Below are positions 45,157 to 54,592 of a stretch of 64,000 nt of DNA, one piece after another (the first letter of the stretch is position 1; each line of letters opens with the position of its first letter). The position numbers were made by a program, and so were the translations under genes. Source of the stretch: SG8-30 sp963715485 (GTDB lineage: Bacteria > Pseudomonadota > Gammaproteobacteria > Steroidobacterales > Steroidobacteraceae); contig OY970244.1 of NCBI GenBank assembly GCA_963715485.1, positions 310,001 to 374,000 on the forward strand, read 5' to 3'. The notes beneath the pieces are model-generated. The model worked only from the letters and a program-made list of their open reading frames with translations, was not told the DNA's origin and did no database searches.

Positions 45157-46917
45157 CACATGGTCTCGGGCGCCGACACGCCGAGGATGCCGAGGCCGTT
45201 GCGGACGACCTGCTGCGTGGCCGTGGCGAGTGCGAGGCGCGCGTTGCGCAGCGCCGCGTCCTCGACGATGAACTGCTGCGCGTTGTACCAGGCGTGGAAG
45301 GCCGTGGCGAGCTCGCGCAGGTAGTGCACGACCATGTGCGGCGCGCGCTGCGCCGCCGCCAGCTCCACCATTTCCGGCCAGCGCGTCACGGCGGTCATCA
45401 CCGCCTGCTCGTGGGGGTCGGTGAGCGCGGGCAGCGCGGCCACGCCGGCCTCGCGGTCGAAGGCGAGCCCGCGGTCGGCGAGCTGGCGGAACACGCTTGC
45501 GACACGGGCATGGGCGTACTGCACGTAGTAGACCGGGTTGTCGTTGCTGCGCGACTTGGCCAGCTCGAGGTCGAAGTCCAGGTGCTGGTCGTTGGAGCGC
45601 ATCACGTAGAAGAGGCGCGCCGCGTCGTTGCCGACCTCGCGGCGCAGCTCGCGCAGCGTGATGAACTCGCCCGAGCGGGTGGACATCTGCGCCTTCTCGC
45701 CGCCGCGGAACAGCGACACGAACTGCACCAGCCGTACCTCCAGGCTGTCGCCCGGCTCGCCCATGGCCTCCAGCCCCGCGCGCACGCGCGCGACGTAGCC
45801 GTGGTGGTCGGCGCCAAGCACGTCGAGCAGCAGGTCGAAGCCGCGCTCGCGCTTCTCGAGGTGGTAGGCGATGTCGGAGGCGAAGTAGGTCTTCTGCCCG
45901 TTCTCGCGCACGACGACACGGTCCTTCTCGTCACCGAAGTCGGTGGCGCGGAACCACAGCGCGCCGTCCTTCTCGTACACGTGGCCCTGCTCGCGCAGCC
46001 TGCCCAGCGCGCGGTCGATGGCGCCGTTGTCGGCGAGGCTGCGCTCCGAATACCAGCGATCGTAGGTGACGCCGAACCCGGCGAGGTCGTCCTCGATGTC
46101 GCCGAGGATGTCGGCGAGGCCGAGGTCGAACACGCGCCTGAAGTCGCCCTCGCCGAGCAGCGAGCGCATGCGGTGCACCACCGCGTCGATGTAGCGGTCC
46201 TTGTCGCCGCCCGCGGGCTCGTCGGGCGGCAGCGCGGCGAACACCTCTGCGGCCGGGTGCCGCAGCCGTTCGCCTTCGGCCGTGTGCAGCTGGGCGGCGA
46301 TCTGCCGGACGTATTCGCCCCGGTAGCCGTTCGCCGGGAAGGCGAAAGACTCGCCGCACAGCTCCAGGTATCGCAGCCAGACGCTGGCGGCCAGGATGTC
46401 CATCTGCCGCCCGGCATCGTTCACGTAGTACTCGCGGTGCACGTCCCAGCCGGTGGCGGCGAGCAGGTTGGCGAGCGTCGCGCCGAATGCGGCGTGGCGG
46501 CCATGGCCGACGTGCAGGGGCCCGGTGGGATTGGCCGAGACGAACTCGACGATCGCCTTGCGGCCCGTGCCGGAAGTCTCCCTGTCCATAGGTGGCGCCT
46601 GCCGCCAGGACACGGCCGATCTCGGCCTGGTAGGCCGCCGGGGACAGGAAGAAGTTGATGAAGCCGGGCCCGGCGATCTCGACCTTCGTGACCAGGTCGC
46701 TGGCCGGCAGGGCGGCCACCAGAGCCTGGGCGAGCTGCCGGGGGTTCTTGCGCGCGGCGCGGGCCAGCTGCATGGCCACGTTGCACGCGAAGTCGCCGTG
46801 CGCCGGATCGCGGGTACGCTCGATCCCCGGCACGGTGGTGCGCAGATCCTGGGGAAGGACGTCCTCGGGCAGCGCCGCGAGCGCGGAAGCCACCAGTTGT
46901 TCGATGATGTGTTTCAC
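45156..46917 (-). CDS. argS: Arginyl-tRNA synthetase (one frame break)
   Basis: About 586 residues. The N-terminal Add-1 domain (KHIIEQLVASALAAL, FACNVAMQLARAARKNP) is followed, after a frame change near 46570, by the catalytic core with ANPTGPLHVGHGRHAAFG (HIGH box). The class Ia KMSKS-like stretch is EKAQMSTRSGEF. The C-terminal DALR domain ends GILGVSAPETM. Charges tRNA-Arg and is essential, so the frame break is almost certainly an assembly error. GTG 46917 is preferred; ATG 46947 is possible. The ftsN-like gene follows. Confidence 0.92.
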
Positions 46918-47042
46918 GGGAGCGGACCGGGCGATTCTGGCGCGCAAGTCTACCCGAAAGAAGTGCGGGACCGGCGGTCAACCCCGGGGATGCTGCCGCG
47001 TTCAATGCCACACAAAGGTAGCAACCCCTGAGGAGGGAAGAC

Positions 47043-47579
47043 ATGTCCCATCGTCACTTGATCGCCCTGTTGGGCTGCATGGCCCTGGCCCCGCTGGCCG
47101 CCACCGCCGAAGAGCCGGCCCCCGCACCGCAGGGGCCGCCGCCGGGTGCCGCCGAGCGCTGGGCCGCCCACGACACGGACGGCGACGGCGCGATCAGCCT
47201 CGCCGAGGCCCAGGCCAATGCGCCGCGGCTCGCGCAGGACTTCGCGAAGTTCGACGCGGACGGCGATGGCAGCATTACCCGTGCCGAGATGCACACCGTG
47301 CGCTCGGCGACCCGCGAGGAGCGCCAGGCGCGTGCCGAGGAACGCTATCGGGCGGCCGACACCAACGGTGACGGCGCGATCGACCTCGCCGAGGCGCAGG
47401 CTGGAATGCCGCGCGCGGCCGAGAAGTTTGGCGACATCGACGCCGACGGCAGCGGCCAGCTCACCCGCGAGGAGATGCGCACCTACATGAGGGCCCACCG
47501 GGGCGAAGGGATGCATCGCGGCCAGGGCATGCATGGCGGGCAGCGCATGCAGCAGGGCCAGGGCGGCGGCGGTCGCTGA
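47043..47579 (+). CDS. Exported EF-hand calcium-binding protein
   Basis: About 178 residues. The signal peptide (LIALLGCMALAPLAATA) is followed by two pairs of EF-hand loops: DTDGDGAISLAE, DADGDGSITRAE, DTNGDGAIDLAE and DADGSGQLTREE, all with good calcium ligands. A Gly/Gln/His/Met-rich C-terminal tail could bind metal. Likely periplasmic. Divergent from argS. A GGAGG ribosome-binding site precedes ATG 47043. Function beyond calcium binding is unknown. The palindrome pair at 47589 lies just after its stop. Confidence 0.85.
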   Translation: MSHRHLIALLGCMALAPLAATAEEPAPAPQGPPPGAAERWAAHDTDGDGAISLAEAQANAPRLAQDFAKFDADGDGSITRAEMHTVRSATREERQARAEERYRAADTNGDGAIDLAEAQAGMPRAAEKFGDIDADGSGQLTREEMRTYMRAHRGEGMHRGQGMHGGQRMQQGQGGGGR

Positions 47580-47588
47580 CGGCGTCGA

Positions 47589-47617
47589 GGGGACTGTCCC
47601 CGCAGGGGACAGTCCCC
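47589..47617. repeat. GGGGAC(T/A)GTCCCC palindrome pair, second copy
   Basis: GGGGACTGTCCCC (47589-47601), GCA, then GGGGACAGTCCCC (47605-47617). It sits in the 40-bp gap between the convergent EF-hand and priA genes and could act as a terminator stem. The same pair with a 4-bp spacer interrupts the DUF3379 gene at 27488. Confidence 0.85.
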
Positions 47618-47619
47618 AG

Positions 47620-49815
47620 TCAGTCCACCTCGATCGGGTCGACGTCCATCGACCAGCGGATGCGGCGTGAGGGCTTGAGGCCCTCGATGCGCGGCAGCCA
47701 CGCATCGAGGAGCCGCTGCAACGGTCCCCGGGCGGGGGATTCCAGCAGCAGCTGCGCCCGGTAACGACCGGCGCGGCGCTCCATCGCGGCCGCGGCAGGC
47801 CCCAGGATGCGGACCTCGCCGCCGGATTCCCCGGCAAGCTCCCGTGCTTCCCGCAGGAACGCGAAGACCTCGCCTCGATCCGGTCCGTCGGCACGCAGCA
47901 GCGCGAGGCGCGAGTACGGCGGCCAGCCGGCCGCCTCGCGCTCCGCCAGCGCCCGGTTCGCGAAGCCTTCATAACCCTCGGTCACCAGGCTCGTCAGCAG
48001 CGGGTTGTCCGGGAATGCCGACTGGATGAGTACCTCGCCCGGGCGGTCGCCCCGCCCGGCACGTCCCGAGACCTGCACGATCTGCTGCGCGAGCCTTTCG
48101 CTGGCGCGAAAGTCCGCGCCGAACAAGCCCTGGTCGGCGTTCAGGATGGCGACCAGCGTGACGTCGGGGTAATCGTGCCCCTTGGTCAGCATCTGCGTGC
48201 CGAGCAGGATGCGGGCCTTGCCGCTGGCGACCTGCTCCAGCGCGCGCTCGATGTCGCCGCGGCGGCGGATCACGTCCCGGTCCAGGCGCACCAGGGGCAC
48301 GCCGGGAAACAGGTCGTTCAGCGCATGTTCGACGCGTTCCGTTCCCTGGCCGACCGGGCGGACTTCGCTGCCGCATTTCGGGCAGCCGAAGGGCATCGGC
48401 TCGTCCGTGCCGCAGTGATGGCAGGTGAGACGCGCGCGTCGCATGTGTACGGTCAGGCGCGCATCGCAGGAGGGGCAGGGCGCGATCCAGCCGCAGCCGG
48501 TGCAATACAGCGTCGGCGCATAGCCGCGACGATTCAGGTACACCAGCACCTGGCCGCGGTCCGCGAGGTGGCGCTCGATGGCGGCGATCACCGGCTGGGC
48601 GAGCCCGTCGCGCGCTGCGTGGTGCCGCAGGTCGACCACGGCAATGCGGGGCTTGCCGGCGCGGCCGGTGCGCTCCGGCAGTGCAAGCCGCCGGTAGCGG
48701 CCCTGTGCGACGTTGTGCAGGCTCTCGAGCGAAGGCGTGGCCGAGCCGAGCACGACCGGGATGCCCTGGCGCTGCGCGCGGGCGACGGCGAGGTCGCGGG
48801 CGGAATAGCGGAATCCTTCCTGCTGCTTGTAGGACGGGTCGTGTTCCTCGTCGACCACGACCAGCCCCAGGTCCGGCAGGGGCGTAAACACGGCCGAGCG
48901 GGTGCCGATGACGACCGGGGCCGCACCGGAATGGGCCGCGCGCCAGGCCGACAGGCGCTCCGTATCGGTCATCGAGGAGTGCAGCGTGACGATGGGTACC
49001 GGCAGCCGGTCGCGGAAACGCGCCACCAGCTGCGGGGTCAGCGCGATCTCCGGCACGAGCACCAGCGCGCCGCGTCCGGCGTCCAGCACCTGTCGGATCA
49101 GTTGCAGGTAGACCTCGGTCTTGCCGCTGCCGGTCACGCCGTGCAGCAGCCAGGCCGCGAAGCCGTCCAGCGAGCCCGCGATGGCCTCGCATGCGCTGCG
49201 CTGTGCGTCCGTCAGGGACGGTCCCGTGCCCGAGCCGTGCCCGGCCGGCGGTGGCGGTTCAGGTTCGCCGAAGGACTCTACCCACCCGCGACGCGCGAGG
49301 CCGCGCAGTGCATCGCGCAGCCCGAGGCGAGAGACTTCATCCGCCGAGACGGGGCCGTCCCGCAGCCAGGCGACGAGTTCCTGCTGGCGCCTGCCGAGAC
49401 GGGTCCGTCCCGCCAGCGCCTCGAGCCCGGCGGCGGACAGCTGCCACAGCGTGACCTCGGCCGCGGCCGGCGCACCCTCGCGCAGCGCCGCCGGCAGGGC
49501 GGCTGCCAGCACCTCGCCGACGGGATGGTGGTAGTACGCCGCCGCCCAGCCCAGCAGCCCGAGGACGGTCTCGTCCCACAACGGTTCCGCGTCCAGCAGC
49601 CCGTGGGCGGGCCGGAGCCTGGCGCGAGGTACGGCGCTCTCGTGAACCAAGCCGACGATGTAGCCGATGGCAGTACGCTGGCCCAGGGGCACCTCCACCC
49701 GCATGCCCGGGCGAACCAGGCCCTCCCTCCCGGCGGGTGGCAGGTAGTCGAGGGTCTGCCTCAGGCGGGCAGCCAGAGCAACCTGCAAAATCAATGGGTT
49801 ATCGTCGGATGTCAC
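47620..49815 (-). CDS. priA: Primosomal protein N' (PriA helicase)
   Basis: About 730 residues. The N-terminal 3'-binding domain (LPPAGREGLVRPGMRVEVPLGQRTAIGYIVG) is followed by Walker A GVTGSGKTEVY, DEEH box VVVDEEHDPSYKQQ, and SATPSLESL. The zinc module has paired cysteines (CTGCGWIAPCPSC, CHHCGTDEP, CPKCGS). Helicase motifs V-VI are ILLGTQMLTKGHDYPDVTLV and QVSGRAGRGDRPGEV. It restarts stalled forks. GTG 49815 gives MTSDDNPLILQVAL; ATG 49875 would add 20 residues and overlap the sigma promoter region. Confidence 0.94.
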   Translation of the reverse strand: MTSDDNPLILQVALAARLRQTLDYLPPAGREGLVRPGMRVEVPLGQRTAIGYIVGLVHESAVPRARLRPAHGLLDAEPLWDETVLGLLGWAAAYYHHPVGEVLAAALPAALREGAPAAAEVTLWQLSAAGLEALAGRTRLGRRQQELVAWLRDGPVSADEVSRLGLRDALRGLARRGWVESFGEPEPPPPAGHGSGTGPSLTDAQRSACEAIAGSLDGFAAWLLHGVTGSGKTEVYLQLIRQVLDAGRGALVLVPEIALTPQLVARFRDRLPVPIVTLHSSMTDTERLSAWRAAHSGAAPVVIGTRSAVFTPLPDLGLVVVDEEHDPSYKQQEGFRYSARDLAVARAQRQGIPVVLGSATPSLESLHNVAQGRYRRLALPERTGRAGKPRIAVVDLRHHAARDGLAQPVIAAIERHLADRGQVLVYLNRRGYAPTLYCTGCGWIAPCPSCDARLTVHMRRARLTCHHCGTDEPMPFGCPKCGSEVRPVGQGTERVEHALNDLFPGVPLVRLDRDVIRRRGDIERALEQVASGKARILLGTQMLTKGHDYPDVTLVAILNADQGLFGADFRASERLAQQIVQVSGRAGRGDRPGEVLIQSAFPDNPLLTSLVTEGYEGFANRALAEREAAGWPPYSRLALLRADGPDRGEVFAFLREARELAGESGGEVRILGPAAAAMERRAGRYRAQLLLESPARGPLQRLLDAWLPRIEGLKPSRRIRWSMDVDPIEVD

Positions 49816-49984
49816 GGGGTCGGGGACCGGCCTGGCCTGGCGGGAAGTGTGGCTGAAGCTGCGATCGGCGGCCACCGGTCAACGCCGGCTCGCCGCGATC
49901 GTTATAGCGTGTACAGGCGACGATTGCGCGGTCGCGAAGGAGACGGGTTTGAGCGGTTGGGCCTCTGCTAGTCTTGACCTGGCG

Positions 49985-50569
49985 ATGCCGCCGCCCGGGA
50001 CGACGGGTGGGGCGCGGACAGCGAGGGCGGCGAGCGTGGACCAGGCACAGGCGCTGGATCGGTTCCTGGCCGGTATCGAGCGCCGGGCTTTCCGCATCGC
50101 GCGCATGGCCGTCCGCAATGACGACGACGCGCTCGACATCGTGCAGGAAGCGATGATCAAGCTGGCCCGACACTATGGCGGCCGGCCCTCCGACGAATGG
50201 CAGCCGCTGTTCTACCGGATCCTCAACAACGGCATCCGGGACTTCATGCGGCGCAGCCGCGTCCGTGCGCGGGTCATGGCCTGGTGGCCGGGCCGTGCGA
50301 CCGGGGACGAAGAGGGCGCCGATCCGGTCCAGACCGCGCCCGATCCGTCGGGCAGCCCGCTGGAGCTGCTGGAAGGCGCCGAGGCGCTGGCGGCACTTGA
50401 GGCGGGCCTCGCCGCATTGCCGGACCGGCAGCGCGAGGCCTTCGTGCTGCGGGCCATGGAAGGCCTGGACGTGGCGGCGACCGCCGTCGCAATGGGCTGC
50501 TCGCAAGGCAGCGTCAAGACGCATTATTTCCGGGCCGTGCAGGCACTGAAGGCGAGGCTCGGGGAGTGA
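49985..50569 (+). CDS. ECF-type RNA polymerase sigma factor (second)
   Basis: About 194 residues. Region 2 has LDRFLAGIERRAFRIARMAVRNDDDALDIVQEAMIKLARHY and EWQPLFYRILNNGIRDFMRR. Region 4 reads LPDRQREAFVLRAMEGLDVAATAVAMGCSQGSVKTHYFRAVQAL. It is the type found with DUF3619 and DUF3106 genes. The start is ATG 49985 or GTG 50036. Its TGA overlaps the next gene (GTGA). Trigger unknown. Confidence 0.9.
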   Translation: MPPPGTTGGARTARAASVDQAQALDRFLAGIERRAFRIARMAVRNDDDALDIVQEAMIKLARHYGGRPSDEWQPLFYRILNNGIRDFMRRSRVRARVMAWWPGRATGDEEGADPVQTAPDPSGSPLELLEGAEALAALEAGLAALPDRQREAFVLRAMEGLDVAATAVAMGCSQGSVKTHYFRAVQALKARLGE

Positions 50570-50937
50570 CGACAGTGAAGAACGACGGGCAGGACATCGA
50601 GAACCGCGCACGGGAGCTGTTCGACGAAAGCGTCGAGGCGGTGGATTTCGCGACGCGTTCCCGGTTGACGCAGGCGCGCCATGCCGCGCTCGCGGAGCTG
50701 GATCGGCCGCGGCTGCGGGTCGCGCCCTGGCTGCCGGCGGCAGCGGCTGCCGCGGTGGCGGCGATCGCCGTGGCGGTGTGGGTGCCCCAGGAGCAGGGCA
50801 CGGAGGCCACCGTCTCCGGCGTCGCCGTCGACGATTTCGAGCTGCTGACGCTGGGCGAGGACCTCGACATGCTGGCCGAGGACATCGAGTTCTACGCCTG
50901 GGCGACCAGCATCGAGACCGCGAATGGGCAAGGCTGA
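50566..50937 (+). CDS. DUF3619-like membrane protein (possible anti-sigma)
   Basis: About 123 residues. An amphipathic N-terminal helix (ARELFDESVEAVDFATRSRLTQARHAAL) precedes one alanine-rich membrane helix (APWLPAAAAAAVAAIAVAVWV) and a short acidic C-terminus. The pattern matches DUF3619, which occurs beside this type of sigma factor and may regulate it. GTG start, overlapping the sigma TGA. The next gene overlaps by 14 bp. Confidence 0.75.
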   Translation: MTTVKNDGQDIENRARELFDESVEAVDFATRSRLTQARHAALAELDRPRLRVAPWLPAAAAAAVAAIAVAVWVPQEQGTEATVSGVAVDDFELLTLGEDLDMLAEDIEFYAWATSIETANGQG

Positions 50938-51178
50938 CGCAAGCCGTCGGCTGGGTGCCTGGCTGCTCGCCGCGCTGGTGCCGGCGACCACGCAGGCGGC
51001 GGAGCCGCGCGGGGCGTCCCCGCCGCCACCGGAGCCGGGCCTGCTGGAATTCCTGGCCGAAGAGCCGCAGATGGACGAGGAACTGGGGGAGGCGCTGTTG
51101 TCCCGCGACCTCGACAAGGCGCTGGAGCAAAGCCGCAAGGACGAGAAGGTGAGAGACGATGAACAGGACCCTGCATAA
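50924..51178 (+). CDS. Small exported acidic protein
   Basis: About 84 residues. A signal peptide (LGAWLLAALVPATTQA) is followed by proline-rich and acidic segments (PGLLEFLAEEPQMDEELGEALLSRDLDKAL). I do not recognise a defined family. It overlaps its neighbours by 14 bp upstream and 20 bp downstream, so it is a true member of the operon. It may be a partner for DUF3106. Confidence 0.7.
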   Translation: MGKADASRRLGAWLLAALVPATTQAAEPRGASPPPPEPGLLEFLAEEPQMDEELGEALLSRDLDKALEQSRKDEKVRDDEQDPA

Positions 51179-51698
51179 GCTGGCCGTCGTCGCGATGGCC
51201 TGCCTGGTCATGGCCCCGGGCCTCGCGGCGGCCGAGGATCCCGCGCCGCCGGCGCGCGTGGAGTGGGGCACGCTGAGCGCCGATCAGCAGCAGGTGCTGG
51301 AGGGCTTCCGCGGGAACTGGGAGCAGATGCCGCCCGGCCGGCAGCAGGCGATGTTGCGCGGTGCCGAGCGCTGGCTGTCGATGACGCCGGAGCAGCAGGC
51401 ACGCGCGCGGGAGCGCTGGGAGAAGTGGCAGTCACTGCCGCCCGAGGAGCGCCAGCAGGTGCGGCAGCGCTGGCAGCGCTTCCGGGATCTCTCGCCGGAG
51501 CAGCGCGAGGAACTGCGCAACGCCTACGGCCGGTTCAAGGACCTGCCACCCGAGAAGCGCGAGGAACTGCGGCAGCGCTGGCGCGAGATGTCGCCTGAGG
51601 AGCGGCAGCAGATGCGTGAGCGCTGGAGGAACACCCCGCCCGGACAGCGCGGGCCGATGCGCCAGCCCTCGCCGCGTCCCGGTCACGGGGGGCACTGA
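51159..51698 (+). CDS. DUF3106 family exported protein
   Basis: About 179 residues. The signal peptide (LAVVAMACLVMAPGLAAA) is followed by repeated helical units of the form LPPEERQQVRQRWQRFRDLSPEQREELR: a long, charged periplasmic helix resembling Spy/CpxP-type chaperone surfaces. Function is unknown; a DUF3106 gene commonly ends ECF-DUF3619 operons. The start overlaps the previous gene. About 170 bp without genes follow before the next. Confidence 0.85.
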   Translation: MNRTLHKLAVVAMACLVMAPGLAAAEDPAPPARVEWGTLSADQQQVLEGFRGNWEQMPPGRQQAMLRGAERWLSMTPEQQARARERWEKWQSLPPEERQQVRQRWQRFRDLSPEQREELRNAYGRFKDLPPEKREELRQRWREMSPEERQQMRERWRNTPPGQRGPMRQPSPRPGHGGH

Positions 51699-51869
51699 AC
51701 GCCTGCCGCCCGGCGTTCCTGACCGGCCCCGGGTCGTCGATTCTGATAATTTTGACTCGTGGAAGGCGAACTGCCGCATCCGCGGCGGGTCGATTTCCGA
51801 GCCCCAACCTGCGAAGCGTGCCGGTCCCGGGCCGGACGCGTGGCAGGAGCCATCGAACGAGGTAGACCG

Positions 51870-52569
51870 ATGATCAAGACGCTGCTCACTGGCATTGTCG
51901 CCGCCCTGCTGTTGGCCACTGCAGTGGTCTTCACCTTCCTACTCGGCGGATGACGAGGCGACCTGGGATGGCCTGCAGAAGGTGAAGTCGAAGAAACTCG
52001 ATGTGGCCTTCCTGCTGCCCGGGGCCGACTTCCGCGTCTACACGAAGGTCATGATCGACCCGCCCGAAGTCGCCTTCCGCAAGAACTGGGAGCGGGACAT
52101 GAACCGCGCCTCGCGCTCGGCCCGCGAGCGCGTCTCGGCCGAGGACGCAGACCGCATCCGCAAGGAGATGGCAGAGGGATTCCACGAGATCCTCGTGGAG
52201 GACTTCCGCAAGGCCGGCTACGAGGTCGTCACCGTGCCGGGCCCGGACGTGCTGCGCCTGCGGCCAGGCCTGGCGGAGGTCTGGATCAATGCACCCGACA
52301 CCATGCAGGCGGGCCGCAGCTACAGCTATACCGTCGAGGCGGGGGAAGCGACCCTCGTGCTCGAGGCCGTCGACGCGGAGACCGGCCAGCTGCTCGGCCG
52401 CGTGGTGGACCAGCGCAGGACCGGCAACACCGCGACGTGGACCCGGACGAGCAGCGTCACCAATCGCGCCGAGTTCAACAGCATGTTCAAGCAGTGGTCG
52501 AAGATCCTGACCAACGGCTTCGAGGCGCTGAAGGAAGCCTCGCCGATCACGCCGAAGCAGAAGAAGTGA
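51870..52569 (+). CDS. DUF3313-like exported protein (one frame break)
   Basis: About 232 residues. The signal helix (IKTLLTGIVAALLLATAVVF) is separated by a frame change near 51940 from the body: KSKKLDVAFLLPGADFRVYTKVMIDPPEVAF, EDADRIRKEMAEGFHEIL, RVVDQRRTGNTATWTRTSS. This matches the DUF3313 pattern of predicted envelope proteins; no lipobox Cys is visible, unlike many members. It follows DUF3106 after 171 bp, and a long inverted repeat lies after its stop. Function unknown. Confidence 0.65.
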
Positions 52570-52580
52570 TCATCCGCGCT

Positions 52581-52649
52581 GGTGCCGGGTCGGGGATCCG
52601 GGGATCTGGAGCGATGGCTCTGAGATCCCCGGATCCCCGACCCGGCACC
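52581..52649. repeat. 27-bp perfect inverted repeat
   Basis: Arms 52581-52607 and 52623-52649 are exact reverse complements, separated by a 15-nt loop that can itself form a 4-bp stem (GAGC/GCTC). It lies 11 bp after the DUF3313-like gene. No T-tract follows. It is long for a terminator and looks like a repeat-family member or attenuator. Confidence 0.85.
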
Positions 52650-52687
52650 GACCTGCCGACCTGAGCCGCTTTCCGGAGGGGAATGCC

Positions 52688-53559
52688 ATGTCCGATCTCG
52701 ATCCGCGCGCCATCGCGCTCTACGACCGGTTCACCCATTCGACGATGGGCCGCCGCGAGTTCCTGGCCGGCCTCGCCCGGCTCACGGGCAGCGTCGCCGC
52801 CGCCTCGGCAGCGCTGGCGGTGCTGGAGAACAACTACGCCGAGGCGGCCACCGTCAAGGCGGACGACCCTCGCATCCGCACGGCACGCGTCGACTACCCG
52901 GGCGAGACCGGCCCGGTGTCGGCCTACCTCGCGCAGCCGGCCGACGGCGGCGGCCGGCGCCCTGCGGTCGTGGTGATCCACGAGAACCGTGGACTGAACC
53001 CCCACATCGAGGACGTGACGCGGCGCCTCGCGGTGGACGGCTTCCTCGCGCTGGCACCGGACGGCCTGTCGCGGCTCGGCGGGACGCCGGCGGATGCCGA
53101 CAAGGCACGCGAGCTGATCTACACGCTGCCGAAGGAAGGGCGCGCGGGCGGACTTCCTCGCGGCGGTCGAGTGGCTGGCGCAGAACCCGGGATCGAAGCG
53201 GCAAGGTCGGTTGCGTCGGCTTCTGCTGGGGCGGATCGATGTCCGGGCAGCTGGCGGTGCACTCGCCGACGCTGGCGGCGGCGGTGGTCTACTACGGTGG
53301 CCAGCCTGCGGCCGAGGACGTCCCGGGCATCAAGGCACCGCTGCTGCTGCACTACGCCGGCCTGGACGAGCGTATCAACGCCGGCATCGACCCCTTCGTC
53401 GCCGCGATGAAGGCCGCCGGGACGCGCCACGAGATGCACCTCTACGAGGGCGTGAACCACGCCTTCAACAACGACACCAACGAGGCGCGCTACGACGCGG
53501 CCGCCGCGCAGCTCGCGTGGGGCCGGACGATCGAGTTCCTGAGGAAGAACCTGGCTTGA
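52688..53559 (+). CDS. Tat-exported dienelactone hydrolase family protein (two frame breaks)
   Basis: The N-terminus carries a twin-arginine motif (GRREFLAGLARLTG) and an alanine-rich h-region. The alpha/beta-hydrolase core begins AVVVIHENRGLNPHIEDVTRRLA. The Cys nucleophile is in GFCWGG, with acid HYAGLDERI and catalytic His in YEGVNHAFNN. Breaks lie near 53148 and 53198, around VEWLAQNPGSKR. GGAGGGGAA precedes ATG 52688. Substrate is unknown; carboxymethylenebutenolidase-like esters are possible. The next gene is also exported and follows 52 bp later. Confidence 0.82.
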
Positions 53560-53611
53560 GGTAGCACGGGTTAGACTTCATCCCTTCCGGTTCCTCGCGA
53601 AAGGAGTGTCC

Positions 53612-54580
53612 ATGCACAAGCCGCTCATCCTCATGTTCCTCTCCGTGATGTTCCTCGGCGCCGCCGTCCTGGCGCCGGGCACGGTCAGTGCTCAGGACCA
53701 GGCCCAGGCAACGCAGAAGGCCGTGCTCGTAACGGGCGCGAGCTCCGGCATCGGTCGCAAGATCACCGAGGTGCTGGCTGCCCGCGGCTACTTCGTCTAT
53801 GCCGGTGCCCGCAAGGACGGGGACCTGGCCGAGCTCGACCGGATGGAAAACGTCGAGGCCGTGCGGCTGGACGTCACCTCGCAGGCGGACATCGCTGCGG
53901 CGGTGGCGCACATTGCCGAGGCTGGCCGTGGCCTTCACGGGGTCGTCAACAACGCCGGCGTAGCGGTCTTCAGCCCGATGAACGAGACGCCGGAGGCCGA
54001 CATCGACTTCGTGTTCGACGTGAACGTCTACGGCCCTTACCGGATCAACAAGGCCTTCGCCCCGCTGCTCGTCGCCAACAAGGGCCGCACGACTACGATA
54101 GGCTCGATCTCCGGCTTCATCTCCGGACCCCGCTCCGGCACCTACAGCATGAGCAAGTTCGCGGTCGAGGCCTACACCGACGCGCTGGCCGCAGAGATGG
54201 CTGATTCAGGCGTCCTGGTCAGCGTCATCGAGCCGGGCGGCTTCAGGTCGGAGATTCGCGAGAAGGTGGTCATGCACATGATGGGCAAGACCCCTGGCGA
54301 GACCGCCGACCTGACCGAGGAAGAACAGCAGCAGCTGGCGCAGATGCGGGAACGCAACGCCAAGCTCAAGGAACCCGACGAGGTGGCCGAGGCGGTGGTC
54401 CATGCGCTGTTCGCCGGGAAGCCGAAGGTCCGCTACATGGTCGCGCCCGACCAGGAAGAGGCGACGGTGACCATCCGCGCCGCGCTCAAGCGGGTCGCGC
54501 AGCTCAACGCAGACCAGCCCTACAGCTACAGCCTCGAGGAACTGACCGGCATGCTCAAGGAAGCGATGGCCGGCCAGTAG
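53612..54580 (+). CDS. Exported short-chain dehydrogenase/reductase
   Basis: About 322 residues. An N-terminal signal peptide (LILMFLSVMFLGAAVLAPGTVSA) is followed by a complete SDR domain: VTGASSGIGRKI (nucleotide turn), NNAGVAVFSPM, catalytic Ser in GSISGFIS and YSMSK (Tyr/Lys). Periplasmic SDRs are unusual because NAD(P)H is not normally present outside; Sec export would leave the Rossmann fold without cofactor. It may be a membrane-anchored cytosolic enzyme. AAAGGAG precedes ATG 53612. Confidence 0.85.
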   Translation: MHKPLILMFLSVMFLGAAVLAPGTVSAQDQAQATQKAVLVTGASSGIGRKITEVLAARGYFVYAGARKDGDLAELDRMENVEAVRLDVTSQADIAAAVAHIAEAGRGLHGVVNNAGVAVFSPMNETPEADIDFVFDVNVYGPYRINKAFAPLLVANKGRTTTIGSISGFISGPRSGTYSMSKFAVEAYTDALAAEMADSGVLVSVIEPGGFRSEIREKVVMHMMGKTPGETADLTEEEQQQLAQMRERNAKLKEPDEVAEAVVHALFAGKPKVRYMVAPDQEEATVTIRAALKRVAQLNADQPYSYSLEELTGMLKEAMAGQ

Positions 54581-54592
54581 GACTCACGGGTC

